Assembly (NCBI RefSeq): GCF_900116015.1
Contig: NZ_FOYH01000006.1
Span: forward strand, 62,001 to 126,000
DNA: 64,000 nucleotides
Reading direction: 5' to 3'
From: Enterobacter sp. kpr-6
GTDB taxonomy: Bacteria; Pseudomonadota; Gammaproteobacteria; Enterobacterales; Enterobacteriaceae
This document shows, in pieces, positions 1 to 12,490 of the stretch (position 1 is the stretch's first letter; each line of letters begins with the position of its first letter). The position numbers and the translations under genes are program-made. The notes under the pieces were generated by a model. It did no database searches. It was not told where the DNA came from and was given only the letters and a program-made list of their open reading frames with translations.

Positions 1-109
1 GCACGCATTGTTAAATTGCGATTGCCGCCACAGAGCGGTGCACCAGCGCTATTCTTTTCTCTACAGGGTCGCTATAAGCGTTACAGCCAATCACAATGAT
101 TACATCATC

Positions 110-439
110 ATGAAAAATGTTCTGTTAAAGCTGGTTTTATTGGGCGGGATGCTCTCAATGAGCGGATGCTCAAGCGTCATGTCGCACACGGGCGGCAAAG
201 AGGGGACGTACCCCGGCACGCGCGCCAGCTCAACGATGCTGGGCGATGACGATACCAGTCTGGGTATGAAATCGCTGGTGGCACTGGATATGCCTTTTAC
301 CGCGCTGGTGGATACGCTGCTGCTGCCGTGGGATATGTTCCGCACCGACAGCTCCATCAAATCGCGCGTGGAGAAAAGCGAGCAGGCGAATCTGGCGACT
401 AATTCCGTGATCCCGCCTGCGCGAATGCCTTCCCCCTGA
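110..439 (+). CDS. yidQ: YidQ-like small outer-membrane lipoprotein (YceK/YidQ family)
   Basis: The 109-residue protein begins MKNVLLKLVLLGGMLSMSGCSS, a lipoprotein signal peptide with lipobox residues MSGC, so Cys19 should be lipidated and the mature protein anchored in the envelope. The ATG at 110 is preferred over an in-frame upstream start because the signal peptide begins there. Length, the central ALDMPFTALVDTLLLPWD segment and the next gene yidR match E. coli yidQ. The molecular function is unknown. The stop codon directly abuts the stop of convergent yidR with no spacer. Confidence 0.9.
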   Translation: MKNVLLKLVLLGGMLSMSGCSSVMSHTGGKEGTYPGTRASSTMLGDDDTSLGMKSLVALDMPFTALVDTLLLPWDMFRTDSSIKSRVEKSEQANLATNSVIPPARMPSP

Positions 440-1666
440 TTACAGGCCGGTTTCCGTCATCCATAGCTGGCGGTAACCCTGCGTTTCGGCCATCCAGGCG
501 ATGTTTTTCCCGTCCGGTGAGAAAACCACCGCATCCGCGCTGGGCGGATTATCCTGATCGGGCGTCAAAAAGGTGATGTCGCCGCTCTGCGCATCGGCCA
601 GCGCAATACGATTTTCCAGCACAAACCCTAACGCTTTTCCTGAAGGATGCCAGTTAAACGCCGACTGGATGCCCGTGCCGCTGCGGGTTAACTGGCGCGG
701 TTCGCCGCCGTCAGGGGAAATAAGCCACAGCTGGACCACGCCCTTCTCATCACGCATCAAAAAAGCGATCTCCGTTGCCTGCGGATGGCTGCGTACCCAG
801 TGACGCGGCACGTTCACCAGTCCCGGAAACGCGCGGTCATGGGTAAAGGTGAGCCGTTTTTGCACCACGCCTGCGGGCGGGGCGGGCATCAGCGCGTCGG
901 TTCCTGCCAGCGGCGCGTCACCCGGCTGCTTCCAGGCCTGCGCTGTTTTTGGCAGATCGACAATAAACAGTTCCGGCACTTTCTCGCCGCTTTCGGAAAG
1001 CGTATCGCCAATAAACGCCAGTTTGTCGTTGCCGACCCAGCCCTCTTCATAGGCGCGGTTGATCTCATCGCTGCCTGGCGTCGGCTGCGGCGTGGTGCGA
1101 CTCACCAGCACGCACCAGTGCGAACCGGCGTATTCACGCGGATGTGAGCCGCCCGGCGTCACCGGGCCAAAAGGAGCAGCCACGCCGACATTGCGTAAAT
1201 CCAGTCGCGCGTCGCGTTCGTGCAGGACATGATCGTTATAGGTAAAACTGACGTACTCCCCGTTGGGGCTGAACACATGCACATGGCTGCCGCCGCGCAG
1301 CGCGCCCGGCGTATAGGGCGCGGTAATATCCATCGCATCCAGATTACGGGTCTTCCCGCCTTCGCTCACCACGCCGCGACGATGGTGAAAGTCGTAGTGC
1401 CAGGCGTCATCCGGGTTCTCCGGGCCATGAATAAAGACATATTTTTCCGCCTTGGGGCTGACGGTCACTACGCCCACGTGCGCGCCCTGGGTTGCGGTGT
1501 AAATCACGTCGATCTCGCCGGTTTGCACATTCACCCGCTCAATGGTCTGGCTGGTAAATGACGCACCGGACGGGCGCACGTCAAACGCCAGCCACTGGCT
1601 GTCCGGGGTCCAGGTGTTGATATTGGTGAGTTGATGATGACGGGGGGCAAAGGTGAGTTGTTTCAT
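440..1666 (-). CDS. yidR: YidR family protein with WD40/TolB-like beta-propeller repeats
   Basis: The 408-residue protein carries repeated propeller-type motifs such as FDVRPSG, VTVSPKAEKYVF, HVFSPNGEYVSF, NWHPSGKALGF and VVFSPDGKNIAWM, typical of TolB/DPP-IV-like blades. There is no obvious signal peptide, so it is probably cytoplasmic. It matches E. coli YidR in length and position beside yidQ. Its biochemical role is not known. The start codon lies 6 bases beyond a strong hairpin (1673-1700) that ends the dgo operon, so its ribosome-binding region is partly inside that hairpin. Confidence 0.88.
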   Translation of the reverse strand: MKQLTFAPRHHQLTNINTWTPDSQWLAFDVRPSGASFTSQTIERVNVQTGEIDVIYTATQGAHVGVVTVSPKAEKYVFIHGPENPDDAWHYDFHHRRGVVSEGGKTRNLDAMDITAPYTPGALRGGSHVHVFSPNGEYVSFTYNDHVLHERDARLDLRNVGVAAPFGPVTPGGSHPREYAGSHWCVLVSRTTPQPTPGSDEINRAYEEGWVGNDKLAFIGDTLSESGEKVPELFIVDLPKTAQAWKQPGDAPLAGTDALMPAPPAGVVQKRLTFTHDRAFPGLVNVPRHWVRSHPQATEIAFLMRDEKGVVQLWLISPDGGEPRQLTRSGTGIQSAFNWHPSGKALGFVLENRIALADAQSGDITFLTPDQDNPPSADAVVFSPDGKNIAWMAETQGYRQLWMTETGL

Positions 1667-1700
1667 GAAAAGACCCTGAAGCGCTGTTTCGCTTCAGGGT
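1667..1700 (-). terminator. Rho-independent terminator after dgoT
   Basis: Perfect 11-base arms (ACCCTGAAGCG / CGCTTCAGGGT) enclose a 6-base loop and are followed on the minus strand by TCTTTTC. It lies 16 bases after the dgoT stop and directly before the yidR ATG, so it should both end dgo transcription and mask the region just upstream of yidR. Confidence 0.75.
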
Positions 1701-1716
1701 AGCGTAAGAGCGGGCG

Positions 1717-3009
1717 TTAGCCTACGCGTTTAACGTCGCCCACCAGCAGGATGTAAGAGAGCGCGCCGATGAGTGCCACGACGGAGATATAAATCAGCGC
1801 CGGGCCGAAGCCGTAATCCTGTGCCAGGTAGCCGATCACCAGCGGGACGGTAATGCCGCCCAGCCCGCCGACAAAGTTAAACACGCCGCCGGTCAGACCA
1901 ATCAGGCGCATCGGAGCCAGCGAGGAGACCAGCGACCAGGTGATCGACGCAAAACCGTTACCGAAGAACGCGACAGCCATCAGCACCATAATCCACAGCG
2001 GATCGTTGGTGTAGTTCGCGCCCATGATGCAGGTGGAAATCAGCAGCCCGCAGATAATCGGCGTTTTACGCGCCGCGCCCAGCGAATAGCCTTTGCGCAC
2101 CAGACGGTCTGCCAGCCAGCCGGAGAGCAGCACACCAAAGAAGGCCGCGAGGAACGGCACGGTGGTCATGAAGCCCGCTTTCAGCGCGGTGATACCTTTT
2201 TCCTGAGTCAGGTAGTTCGGGAACCATGTCAGGAAGAACCACAGCGTCGAGGTCACGGCAAACTGCCCGAGGTACACGCCCAGTAATTTACGATGGAACA
2301 CCAGCTTCCAGTCGGCTTTGGTTAACGGCTGACGCGCCTCTTTTTTCACCGGTGCGTCGCCGTCCACCAGACCGCCGCCATCACGGATGTAATCCAGTTC
2401 CGCCTTGCTGATGCCTTTGGTTAAACGCGGTGGCTGATAGACTTTGAACCAGATCAGCGACCAGACGATACCAATGCCGCCGGTGACGATAAACACCCAG
2501 TGCCAGCTCAGCATCTCCTGGATCCAGATCAGAAGCGGGGTGAGAAACGCCAGGCCGACAAACTGCCCGGAGGTGTAAAAACCCACCGCCGAGGCGCGTT
2601 CATGTTCCGGGAACCAGCTTGTCACCATGCGGTTATTGGTCGGGAACGCTGGCGCTTCGAAAATACCGGTGATCGCCCGCAGGCCAATCAACGACATTAA
2701 TCCGGTGGCAAAGCCCTGGAACAGTGTCGCCACTGACCAGCCGAAAATCGCGATAAAGTAAGTCATCCGTGAGCCGACGCGATCGAGGAACCAGCCGCCG
2801 GGGATCTGGCACAGCGTATAAAGCCAGGCAAATGCAGAAAAGACATAGCCCATTTGCGCTTTGGTGATACCGAATTCTTCCTGAATATGCGCCGAAGCCA
2901 CCGCTAAATTCGCGCGGTCAACGTAGCAAATCACCACGGTAATAAAGATCATCACCAGCGTCAGATAACGGCGACGCCCCGGTTTTGCAGCAGTAACTGA
3001 AATATCCAT
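1717..3009 (-). CDS. dgoT: D-galactonate:H+ symporter DgoT (MFS)
   Basis: This 430-residue inner-membrane transporter of the anion:cation symporter branch of the major facilitator superfamily imports D-galactonate. About 12 hydrophobic segments are visible, with the MFS signature [15 protein letters not shown] after the second one. The start [14 protein letters not shown], with a GGAG box upstream, reproduces the E. coli N-terminus; a longer in-frame extension to 3135 is rejected. It is last in dgoRKADT but is separated from dgoD by 214 bases that include a complete ERIC element, unlike the overlapping upstream genes. Confidence 0.96.
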   Translation of the reverse strand: MDISVTAAKPGRRRYLTLVMIFITVVICYVDRANLAVASAHIQEEFGITKAQMGYVFSAFAWLYTLCQIPGGWFLDRVGSRMTYFIAIFGWSVATLFQGFATGLMSLIGLRAITGIFEAPAFPTNNRMVTSWFPEHERASAVGFYTSGQFVGLAFLTPLLIWIQEMLSWHWVFIVTGGIGIVWSLIWFKVYQPPRLTKGISKAELDYIRDGGGLVDGDAPVKKEARQPLTKADWKLVFHRKLLGVYLGQFAVTSTLWFFLTWFPNYLTQEKGITALKAGFMTTVPFLAAFFGVLLSGWLADRLVRKGYSLGAARKTPIICGLLISTCIMGANYTNDPLWIMVLMAVAFFGNGFASITWSLVSSLAPMRLIGLTGGVFNFVGGLGGITVPLVIGYLAQDYGFGPALIYISVVALIGALSYILLVGDVKRVG

Positions 3010-3099
3010 CGTAATCTGTCTCCAGATTTTGGGCATGGCGAAGCCGCTCACCCTGCCCGGTAAATTACAGAGGGTGTGTTTGAAATTATTATTAGGTGA

Positions 3100-3224
3100 A
3101 TGCTCTAAATAATTTGCGTCAGGGAAAGGCGGCAAGCTTATGAATGCCCAGGAGCTTACTTAAGTAAGTGACTGGGTTGAATAAGCGTAGCCAACGCATT
3201 CATGGCGCGAATTATGAAGAGCAT
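3100..3224 (-). repeat. Full-length ERIC element in the dgoD-dgoT spacer
   Basis: The 125-base element has terminal inverted repeats (ATGCTCTAAATAATTTGCG and, inverted, ATGCTCTTCATAATTCGCG). It also has the ERIC central core GCCCAGGAGCTTACTTAAG followed by TAAGTGACTGGG, and the flanking modules AAGGCGGCAAG and AGCCAACGCA. Its right end reaches the first base of the dgoD stop codon. It will be transcribed within the dgo mRNA and can fold into a long hairpin. Confidence 0.93.
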
Positions 3225-4372
3225 TACCATTCGGCGACGGTACCATCCGCATGCCGCCACAACGGATTCCGCCAGTCCGGGGCATTTTTACTCAGTTCAA
3301 TGACTTTCTCTTCGTCAATTTCCACGCCGAGGCCTGGTTTCATTAACGGTTTAAAGAAGCCGCCTTCCATGCTGAAGTCTTCTTTATTCTTCACAAAGTC
3401 GAGCAATTCCGCGCCCTTATTGTAATGAATACCCATGCTTTGCTCCTGGAAGACCGCATTATGGGAGACAAAATCCACATGCAGACAGGCTGCCAGCGCA
3501 ATCGGGCCGAGCGGGCAGTGCGGGGCCAGCGCCACGTCATAGGCTTCCGCCATGCCAGCGATTTTATAGCATTCGGTAATACCGCCTGCGTGGGATAAAT
3601 CGGGCTGTAATATTGCCAGACCACCCGCCTGCAATACGCGTTTAAATTCAAAGCGGGAGAACATACGCTCACCGGCGGCAATAGGAATATGCGTTTGCGC
3701 GGCCAGTTTTGGATAATATTCTGCCTGCTCAGCTAATACCGGCTCTTCAATAAATAACGGGCGATATTGTTCCAGTTCTTTAATTAATACTTTTGCCATT
3801 GGGGCACTGACGCGACCGTGGAAATCGAGGCCAAATTCAATTTCATTGCCAAACGCTTCACGGATTTGCGCCACGGTATTGACTGCCGCATCGACTTTGC
3901 GGGAATCATCAATAATGGCTAATTCTTCGCAGCCGTTTAATTTAAAAGTATCAAAGCCAATATTACGCAGCGTTTTAATGCCTTCGATGGCCTCTGCCGG
4001 ACGGTCGCCGCCGACCCAGCTATAGGCTTTGATTTTATCGCGTACCAGGCCGCCCATTAATTGCCACACCGGGGCGTTGTGGACTTTGCCTTTGATATCC
4101 CACAGCGCCTGATCGATACCGGCGATTGCGCTCATCATGATCGGGCCGCCACGGTAGAATCCGGCGCGGTACATCACCTGCCATAAGTCATTGATGCGTG
4201 ACGGGTCCTGACCAATCAGATAGTCGCCGAACTCATGTACTGCCGCTTCGACGGTGCGCGCACGGCCTTCGATGACCGGCTCGCCCCAGCCGACGATGCC
4301 TTCGTCAGTTTCGATTTTCAAAAACATCCAGCGCGGGGGTAACCGGTACGTCGTTAATTTGGTAATTTTCAT
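3224..4372 (-). CDS. dgoD: D-galactonate dehydratase DgoD
   Basis: This enolase-superfamily (mandelate racemase subgroup) enzyme dehydrates D-galactonate to 2-keto-3-deoxy-D-galactonate in the cytosol. The 382-residue length equals E. coli DgoD. The Mg2+ ligands are visible in GLDFHG (Asp183, with His185 as base), FIEEPVL (Glu209) and AAGERMF (Glu235), and the second catalytic His lies in LAPHCPLGP. The start overlaps the end of dgoA by 4 bases, which indicates translational coupling. The stop codon abuts the ERIC element. Confidence 0.97.
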   Translation of the reverse strand: MKITKLTTYRLPPRWMFLKIETDEGIVGWGEPVIEGRARTVEAAVHEFGDYLIGQDPSRINDLWQVMYRAGFYRGGPIMMSAIAGIDQALWDIKGKVHNAPVWQLMGGLVRDKIKAYSWVGGDRPAEAIEGIKTLRNIGFDTFKLNGCEELAIIDDSRKVDAAVNTVAQIREAFGNEIEFGLDFHGRVSAPMAKVLIKELEQYRPLFIEEPVLAEQAEYYPKLAAQTHIPIAAGERMFSRFEFKRVLQAGGLAILQPDLSHAGGITECYKIAGMAEAYDVALAPHCPLGPIALAACLHVDFVSHNAVFQEQSMGIHYNKGAELLDFVKNKEDFSMEGGFFKPLMKPGLGVEIDEEKVIELSKNAPDWRNPLWRHADGTVAEW

Positions 4373-4986
4373 GCCACTGCCTCTCGATACGCGTTAACAA
4401 ATGCCGCTGCCTGCTGCGCGGTGCGCTCAACGGACTGCCCGGCGCGATAGAGATCGCTGCCCAGTCCGGCACCCACGCAACCTGCGTCAATCCACTGCTT
4501 TAAGTTTTCCGGCGTGACGCCACCCACAGCAAAAACCGGCACGTCTGACGGCAGCACCGCTTTCAGCGCTTTGATGTAATCCGGGCCAAATGCCGACGAC
4601 GGGAAGATTTTCAGCCCCTGCGCCCCGGCATTGAGCGCGTCAAACGCTTCGGTCGCCGTTGCACAGCCAGGGCAAACGGTCATGCCGTGCGCCACGGCGC
4701 GGCGGATCACCTCAGGCTGAATGTTGGGAGTGACGATAAGCCTGCAACCCATGGTGGCCAGTTGATCTACCTGAGCGGGCGTTAACACCGTGCCCGCGCC
4801 AATCAGCGCGCGATCGCCAAAGGCTTTAACCATGGCCGGAATGCTCTCTTCCCACTGCGGTGAATTCAGCGGGATTTCGACCGCGTCAAAACCGGCGTCC
4901 AGCACCGCGGCGACGTGCGCGTGCGCCTCGTGCGGCGTGATACCGCGAAGGATCGCGATGAGCGGAAGATTAGTTTGCCACTGCAT
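4369..4986 (-). CDS. dgoA: 2-dehydro-3-deoxy-6-phosphogalactonate aldolase DgoA
   Basis: This KDPG-aldolase-family enzyme cleaves 2-keto-3-deoxy-6-phosphogalactonate to pyruvate and glyceraldehyde 3-phosphate. The 205 residues include the catalytic region [19 protein letters not shown], with the Schiff-base Lys in GLKIFP and the phosphate-binding segment [11 protein letters not shown]. It overlaps dgoK upstream by 17 bases and dgoD downstream by 4, so it is tightly coupled inside dgoRKADT. Confidence 0.96.
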   Translation of the reverse strand: MQWQTNLPLIAILRGITPHEAHAHVAAVLDAGFDAVEIPLNSPQWEESIPAMVKAFGDRALIGAGTVLTPAQVDQLATMGCRLIVTPNIQPEVIRRAVAHGMTVCPGCATATEAFDALNAGAQGLKIFPSSAFGPDYIKALKAVLPSDVPVFAVGGVTPENLKQWIDAGCVGAGLGSDLYRAGQSVERTAQQAAAFVNAYREAVA

Positions 4987-5848
4987 GAGCTATGCTCCTT
5001 ATGCCTGCCTGAAATGCGACGTCGCCACTGAGCGTTTGCGTACTGCGCCCGATATGCTCAAACGCGCGCTGGTAGCGGGCGCTGAGCGAGGGGCTGGCGA
5101 CGAGAGTGATGGTCTGCTGCGGATCGTAACGGGTGACCATGCTGGTCACTTCACTGCCAATCAGCAGACCGGAAAGAAAGTCGCTCACCTGTTCACGCGG
5201 CAGGGCGTTCAGCACATGCGCGGCGCGGACTTCGAACAGGGAAGGAAGCAAATCGGGGGAGGCCAGGCCGCGTGTTAATCCGGCATCGAAGGCATCGGGG
5301 GAGGCGACCTGGTCCAGCAATCCTGCGCCCACCAGCGTGTGATTGAGCAAAACGTGGTGTAGCTCGCCGGTCATCACGGTACGGAAATCGCAGACGCGCT
5401 CGTCGTCCGTTTGCACCCATTTGCAGTGGGTGCCGGGCATGACGTACAGCGAAGAAGGGTGCAAGGCGCGCGCGCCAAGAAGCTGAGTTTCTTCGCCGCG
5501 CATCACGTTATGGTTGTCGTCGCGATCCACGCACAGGCCGGGAATAATCCATACTTTGTCGGCAACGGCAGTTAACTGCTGGCCAATGTCGGCGAAACGC
5601 GCCGGGCAGGGTAAATAGGGAACGGACTGCCAGCCTGCGTTGCTGCCCACCATACCCGCCATAATCACCGGGGTGTTTTCCCGATCCCACCCCTGGGTGA
5701 CTTCTGCTAATACCGCTTCGAAAGTGCGCCCGTTGAGGCGCGTGACTCCGGCTTCCGATTGCCTGCTGTCGAGGCATTCATCGCCCTGATAATGCCAGGC
5801 GCGGAGGTTGGTTGAACCCCAGTCGATAGCGATATAGCGTGATGTCAT
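4970..5848 (-). CDS. dgoK: 2-dehydro-3-deoxygalactonokinase DgoK
   Basis: The 292-residue kinase phosphorylates 2-keto-3-deoxygalactonate at C6, feeding DgoA. The N-terminal phosphate-binding loop YIAIDWGSTNLRAW is the DGOK family signature, and HCKWVQTDDERVCDFRTVMTGE is a conserved central segment. The gene starts inside the dgoR stop (ATGA overlap) and ends inside dgoA, so the first three operon genes form an overlapping unit. Confidence 0.96.
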   Translation of the reverse strand: MTSRYIAIDWGSTNLRAWHYQGDECLDSRQSEAGVTRLNGRTFEAVLAEVTQGWDRENTPVIMAGMVGSNAGWQSVPYLPCPARFADIGQQLTAVADKVWIIPGLCVDRDDNHNVMRGEETQLLGARALHPSSLYVMPGTHCKWVQTDDERVCDFRTVMTGELHHVLLNHTLVGAGLLDQVASPDAFDAGLTRGLASPDLLPSLFEVRAAHVLNALPREQVSDFLSGLLIGSEVTSMVTRYDPQQTITLVASPSLSARYQRAFEHIGRSTQTLSGDVAFQAGIRSIAHAVAN

Positions 5849-6534
5849 GTGATTTCCTTTAATCGTCGGGTTGAGCTGGCAATCATCGCCAGCGCCGCCT
5901 GTTCAGCGGCATCGCCGTCCTGATGTCGTATCGCATCAAACAGCGCTTTATGTTCCTGGAGCGTTTTCGGCATGTTGCTTTCATCACCCATCCAGGTGCG
6001 CTCAAAAACGGCGCGCTGTAAGGAGCTGATGGCCACGCTCAACTGCTGTAACACCGGGTTGTGCACCGACTGCAAAACCGCTTCGTGATAGCGAATGTCC
6101 GCTTCGTTAAAGGCATCGCGATCCTGGTTGTTGAGGATCATGTCATTGAGCGCCGCCTCGATTTGCGCCAGTTCGCTGGAAGTGGCGCGTTCAGCCGCCC
6201 AGCGGGCAATGGCCGGTTCCACCAGATTACGCACTTCGCTCATCGCGCTGATAAGGCGCGGATCGTAATCGTGTTCCAGTACCCATTGCAGCACCTCGGT
6301 GTCGAGGTAATTCCACTGATTTCGCGCCGCCACAAACGCGCCGCGATAGCGCTTCATCTCAATCAACCGCTTCGCCATCAGCGAGCGAAACACCTCGCGG
6401 ATGATGTTGCGCGACGTTTCGAACTCTTCGCATAAATCCGCTTCCGACGGCAGCGCGGCTCCGGGCACATACTTCCCGCTCACAATCTGCCGCCCGAGGG
6501 TGTTGATGATGCGGTCGGTTTTAGTAATGGTCAT
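5845..6534 (-). CDS. dgoR: D-galactonate-responsive repressor DgoR (GntR/FadR family)
   Basis: The 229-residue protein has an N-terminal winged helix (about residues 8-75, with LPSEADLCEEFETSRNIIREVFRSL as recognition region) and a C-terminal FCD ligand-binding domain (EVRNLVEPAIARWAA, DIRYHEAV, EHKALFDAI). In E. coli DgoR represses its own operon and is released by D-galactonate. It is the first gene of the operon, and three matches to the DgoR operator lie 66-140 bases upstream of its start, supporting autoregulation. Confidence 0.96.
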   Translation of the reverse strand: MTITKTDRIINTLGRQIVSGKYVPGAALPSEADLCEEFETSRNIIREVFRSLMAKRLIEMKRYRGAFVAARNQWNYLDTEVLQWVLEHDYDPRLISAMSEVRNLVEPAIARWAAERATSSELAQIEAALNDMILNNQDRDAFNEADIRYHEAVLQSVHNPVLQQLSVAISSLQRAVFERTWMGDESNMPKTLQEHKALFDAIRHQDGDAAEQAALAMIASSTRRLKEIT

Positions 6535-6599
6535 GGCTGTTCCTTTTGAACGTTTTCACTGCCATTACTTTATCCCGGCTGGCGTAAAAAACCTCAACA

Positions 6600-6610
6600 T
6601 TGCAGTACAA
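6600..6610. promoter_or_regulatory. DgoR-type operator, copy 1
   Basis: TTGCAGTACAA differs by one base from the E. coli DgoR operator TTGTA(G/C)TACA(A/T). It is the copy nearest the dgoR start codon and may lie in the transcribed leader. Confidence 0.55.
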
Positions 6611-6642
6611 ATGTGAGCCTTGCTGCCGGTTACTGATGGCGA

Positions 6643-6653
6643 TAGTAGTACAA
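6643..6653. promoter_or_regulatory. DgoR-type operator, copy 2
   Basis: TAGTAGTACAA differs by one base from the DgoR consensus and sits 10 bases from copy 3. Its centre is 21 bases from that of copy 3, two helical turns, suggesting both can be bound on one DNA face. Confidence 0.65.
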
Positions 6654-6663
6654 TGAATGTAGG

Positions 6664-6674
6664 TTGTACTACAA
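6664..6674. promoter_or_regulatory. DgoR-type operator, copy 3 (consensus)
   Basis: TTGTACTACAA matches the DgoR operator consensus exactly and is an inverted repeat centred on C6669. It is about 130 bases upstream of dgoR and probably overlaps the dgo promoter. Confidence 0.75.
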
Positions 6675-6735
6675 TTCAGATCACAAAAACGACAATCGGT
6701 AACAAAAAGGTTAAGAAGAAAATTTTTCAGGCAAC

Positions 6736-6759
6736 AAAAAGCCCGCACGAATGGCGGGC
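6736..6759 (-). terminator. Rho-independent terminator after yidA
   Basis: On the minus strand GCCCGCC and its complement GCGGGC form a stem around CATTCGT and are followed by TTTTT. It lies 22 bases after the yidA stop and shields the dgo regulatory region from yidA transcription. Confidence 0.85.
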
Positions 6760-6781
6760 TTAACAGGAAGTAAAGCGGGGA

Positions 6782-7594
6782 TTAATTCAGGACAAACTTC
6801 TCAATGGCCCATGCCACGCCGTCTTCCAGGTTGGATTTGGTGACGAAATTAGCGACCTCTTTCACGGAATCGATGGCGTTATCCATCGCCACACCGGTCC
6901 CCGCGTACTCAATCATTGCAATGTCGTTTTCCTGATCGCCAATCGCCATGATCTCCTCCGGCTGAATGCCCAGCGCATCGGCCAGCGATTTGACGCCTGT
7001 ACCTTTGGTGACGCGTTTATCGAGGATTTCAAGGAAGTACGGCGCGCTTTTCAGCACGGTGTATTTCTCTTTCACTTCCGCCGGGATGCGGGCGATGGCT
7101 TTGTCGAGAATAGCCGGCTCGTCGATCATCATCACTTTTAACAGCTTGATCTCTTTGTCCATTTTTTCCGCTTCGCAGAACACCAGCGGAATGGTGGCCA
7201 CGTAGGATTCATGCACGGTGTAGTAGCTGATATCACGGTTGGCGGTGTAGAGGGTGTTGCGATCGAGCGCGTGGAAGTGTGAACCCACTTCGCGGGATAG
7301 TTGTTCAAGGTAGCGATAATCGTCATAGCTGAGGGTGGTTTGTGCAACCGTGCTGCCATCCGCCGCTTTCTGCACCAGCGCGCCGTTATAGGTGATGCAG
7401 TAGTCACCCGGCTTATCCATATGCAGCTCTTTCAGGTAATTATGAACGCCTGCGTACGGGCGGCCTGTGGTCAGGACGACGTTGACGCCACGTTCGCGCG
7501 CGGCAGAAATCGCCTCTTTGACGGCAGGTGAAATGGTGTGATCGGGCAGCAGCAGTGTGCCATCCATGTCGATTGCAATAAGTTTGATAGCCAT
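6782..7594 (-). CDS. yidA: HAD-type sugar phosphatase YidA
   Basis: The 270-residue cytosolic phosphatase is of the Cof/HAD-IIB type. Motif I IAIDMDGTLL (nucleophile Asp9), motif II VVLTTGRP, the Lys of motif III in the region VTKGTGVKSL, and motif IV AIGDQENDIAMIE are all present. E. coli YidA dephosphorylates sugar phosphates such as erythrose 4-phosphate and alpha-glucose 1-phosphate. Its usual neighbours yidX and yidB are missing here; a repeat element separates it from gyrB. Confidence 0.95.
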   Translation of the reverse strand: MAIKLIAIDMDGTLLLPDHTISPAVKEAISAARERGVNVVLTTGRPYAGVHNYLKELHMDKPGDYCITYNGALVQKAADGSTVAQTTLSYDDYRYLEQLSREVGSHFHALDRNTLYTANRDISYYTVHESYVATIPLVFCEAEKMDKEIKLLKVMMIDEPAILDKAIARIPAEVKEKYTVLKSAPYFLEILDKRVTKGTGVKSLADALGIQPEEIMAIGDQENDIAMIEYAGTGVAMDNAIDSVKEVANFVTKSNLEDGVAWAIEKFVLN

Positions 7595-7716
7595 GAGATC
7601 CCCAACGTGAACGAGTCTGTACTCATGCTAACGCGATTTAGCTCAAAAAACAGCAGCAGAGTCGGAGGAAAAAGGGGGCGGGATGGGGGAGAGGTGTGCC
7701 TCTTTTGAGAGAGGAA

Positions 7717-7848
7717 CCCCCTCACCCTAACCCTCTCCCACAGGGAGAGGGGACAGATCGAGCGCAGACTTGCCTTTGTGCTCTCCCACAGATCGAGCGC
7801 AGGCTTGCCCTTCTCCCTCTCCCGGTGGGAGAGGGTCGGGGTGAGGGG
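7717..7848. repeat. GC-rich quasi-palindromic repeat, copy A
   Basis: Outer arms CCTCACCCTAACCCTCTCCC and GGGAGAGGGTCGGGGTGAGG are imperfect inverted repeats. Between them the module ACAGATCGAGCGCAG(A/G)CTTGCC occurs twice (7753-7774 and 7788-7809), 35 bases apart. It ends 7 bases from the gyrB stop and occupies the place where E. coli has yidB. The rest of the 7595-7855 gap shows no gene. It is not ERIC or a classical REP. Confidence 0.85.
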
Positions 7849-7855
7849 AACGCGA

Positions 7856-11371
<3,516 letters not shown>

Positions 11372-11372
<1 letters not shown>

Positions 11373-12472
11373 TACAATCTCATGGGCATAACAACATACG
11401 CAGCACTTTGAGACGCCGCATCTTCAATCTGCACGCTGGAAACGGAGTCCGTCAGCAGGATACGCACGTTTTCGCACTTCAGCGCGTTGAGCACATCCAG
11501 CACGTAGCTGACGTTAAAGCCAATTTCCATTTCTGTGCCGGCGTAGGTGACGTCGAGGATCTCCTCGGCTTCTTCCTGCTCCGGGTTATTGGCAGTAATT
11601 TTTAGCTGATTTTCACTGACGTACAGGCGCACGCCGCGGAATTTCTCGTTCGACAGGATCGCCGCGCGGGCAAACGCTTGTTTGAGAATATCGCAGCCTG
11701 CGTCGAGGTGTTTGTCCGGGTTTTTCGGCAATACGCGGCGATAATCCGGGAAACGGCCATCAACGAGCTTCGAGGTGAAGATAAAATCACCCACGTGCGC
11801 ACGAATATTATTGCTGCCGATCTGAATACGCAGCGGCGAATCGCCGCCGTCCAGCATACGCACCAGTTCGATAACGCCTTTACGCGGCACGATCACCGAA
11901 TGGTTCGGCAGCGGCTGACCAACAGGCATTGAACACACTGCCAGACGGTGACCGTCGGTGGCGACAGTACGCAACTCTTCACCTTCGGTTTCAAACAGCA
12001 TACCGTTTAAATAATAGCGAACGTCCTGATGCGCCATGGAAAACTGCGTCGCTTCGATCAGACGCTTCATGGTCGCCTGCGGCAGGGTAAATTCCACCTC
12101 GCTCTGCCAGTCGTCCAGATTCGGGAAGTCGGCGGCAGGCAGCGTGGAGAGCGAGAAGCGGCTGCGACCTGAGCGCACCAGCATCCGGTCACCTTCAAGC
12201 TGCACGGCGATTTCTGCGCCTTCCGGCAGGCCACGGCAAATATCAAAGAATTTGCGTGCCGGTACGGTGGTCGCGCCCGGCTCGTGCGGCTGTAGCAGCG
12301 CCACGCGGGCGATCATTTCCATCTCAAGATCGGTACCGGTCAGCGACAGCGTACCGTCCGCCACCTGAAGCAGGAGGTTACCGAGGATAGGCAGCGTAGG
12401 GCGGCCACCGAGCGGGCCACTGACCTGCTGGAGCGGTTTTAATAAGTGTTCACGTTCAACGGTAAATTTCAT
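11372..12472 (-). CDS. dnaN: DNA polymerase III beta sliding clamp
   Basis: The 366-residue clamp forms the dimeric ring that tethers replicative polymerase to DNA. Length, the N-terminus [25 protein letters not shown] and the C-terminal peptide-binding end [11 protein letters not shown] match E. coli DnaN. Three tandem clamp-fold domains of about 120 residues fill the protein. It follows dnaA by 18 bases and overlaps recF by one. Confidence 0.98.
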
Positions 12473-12490
12473 AGCGTCACTTTCATCGCA

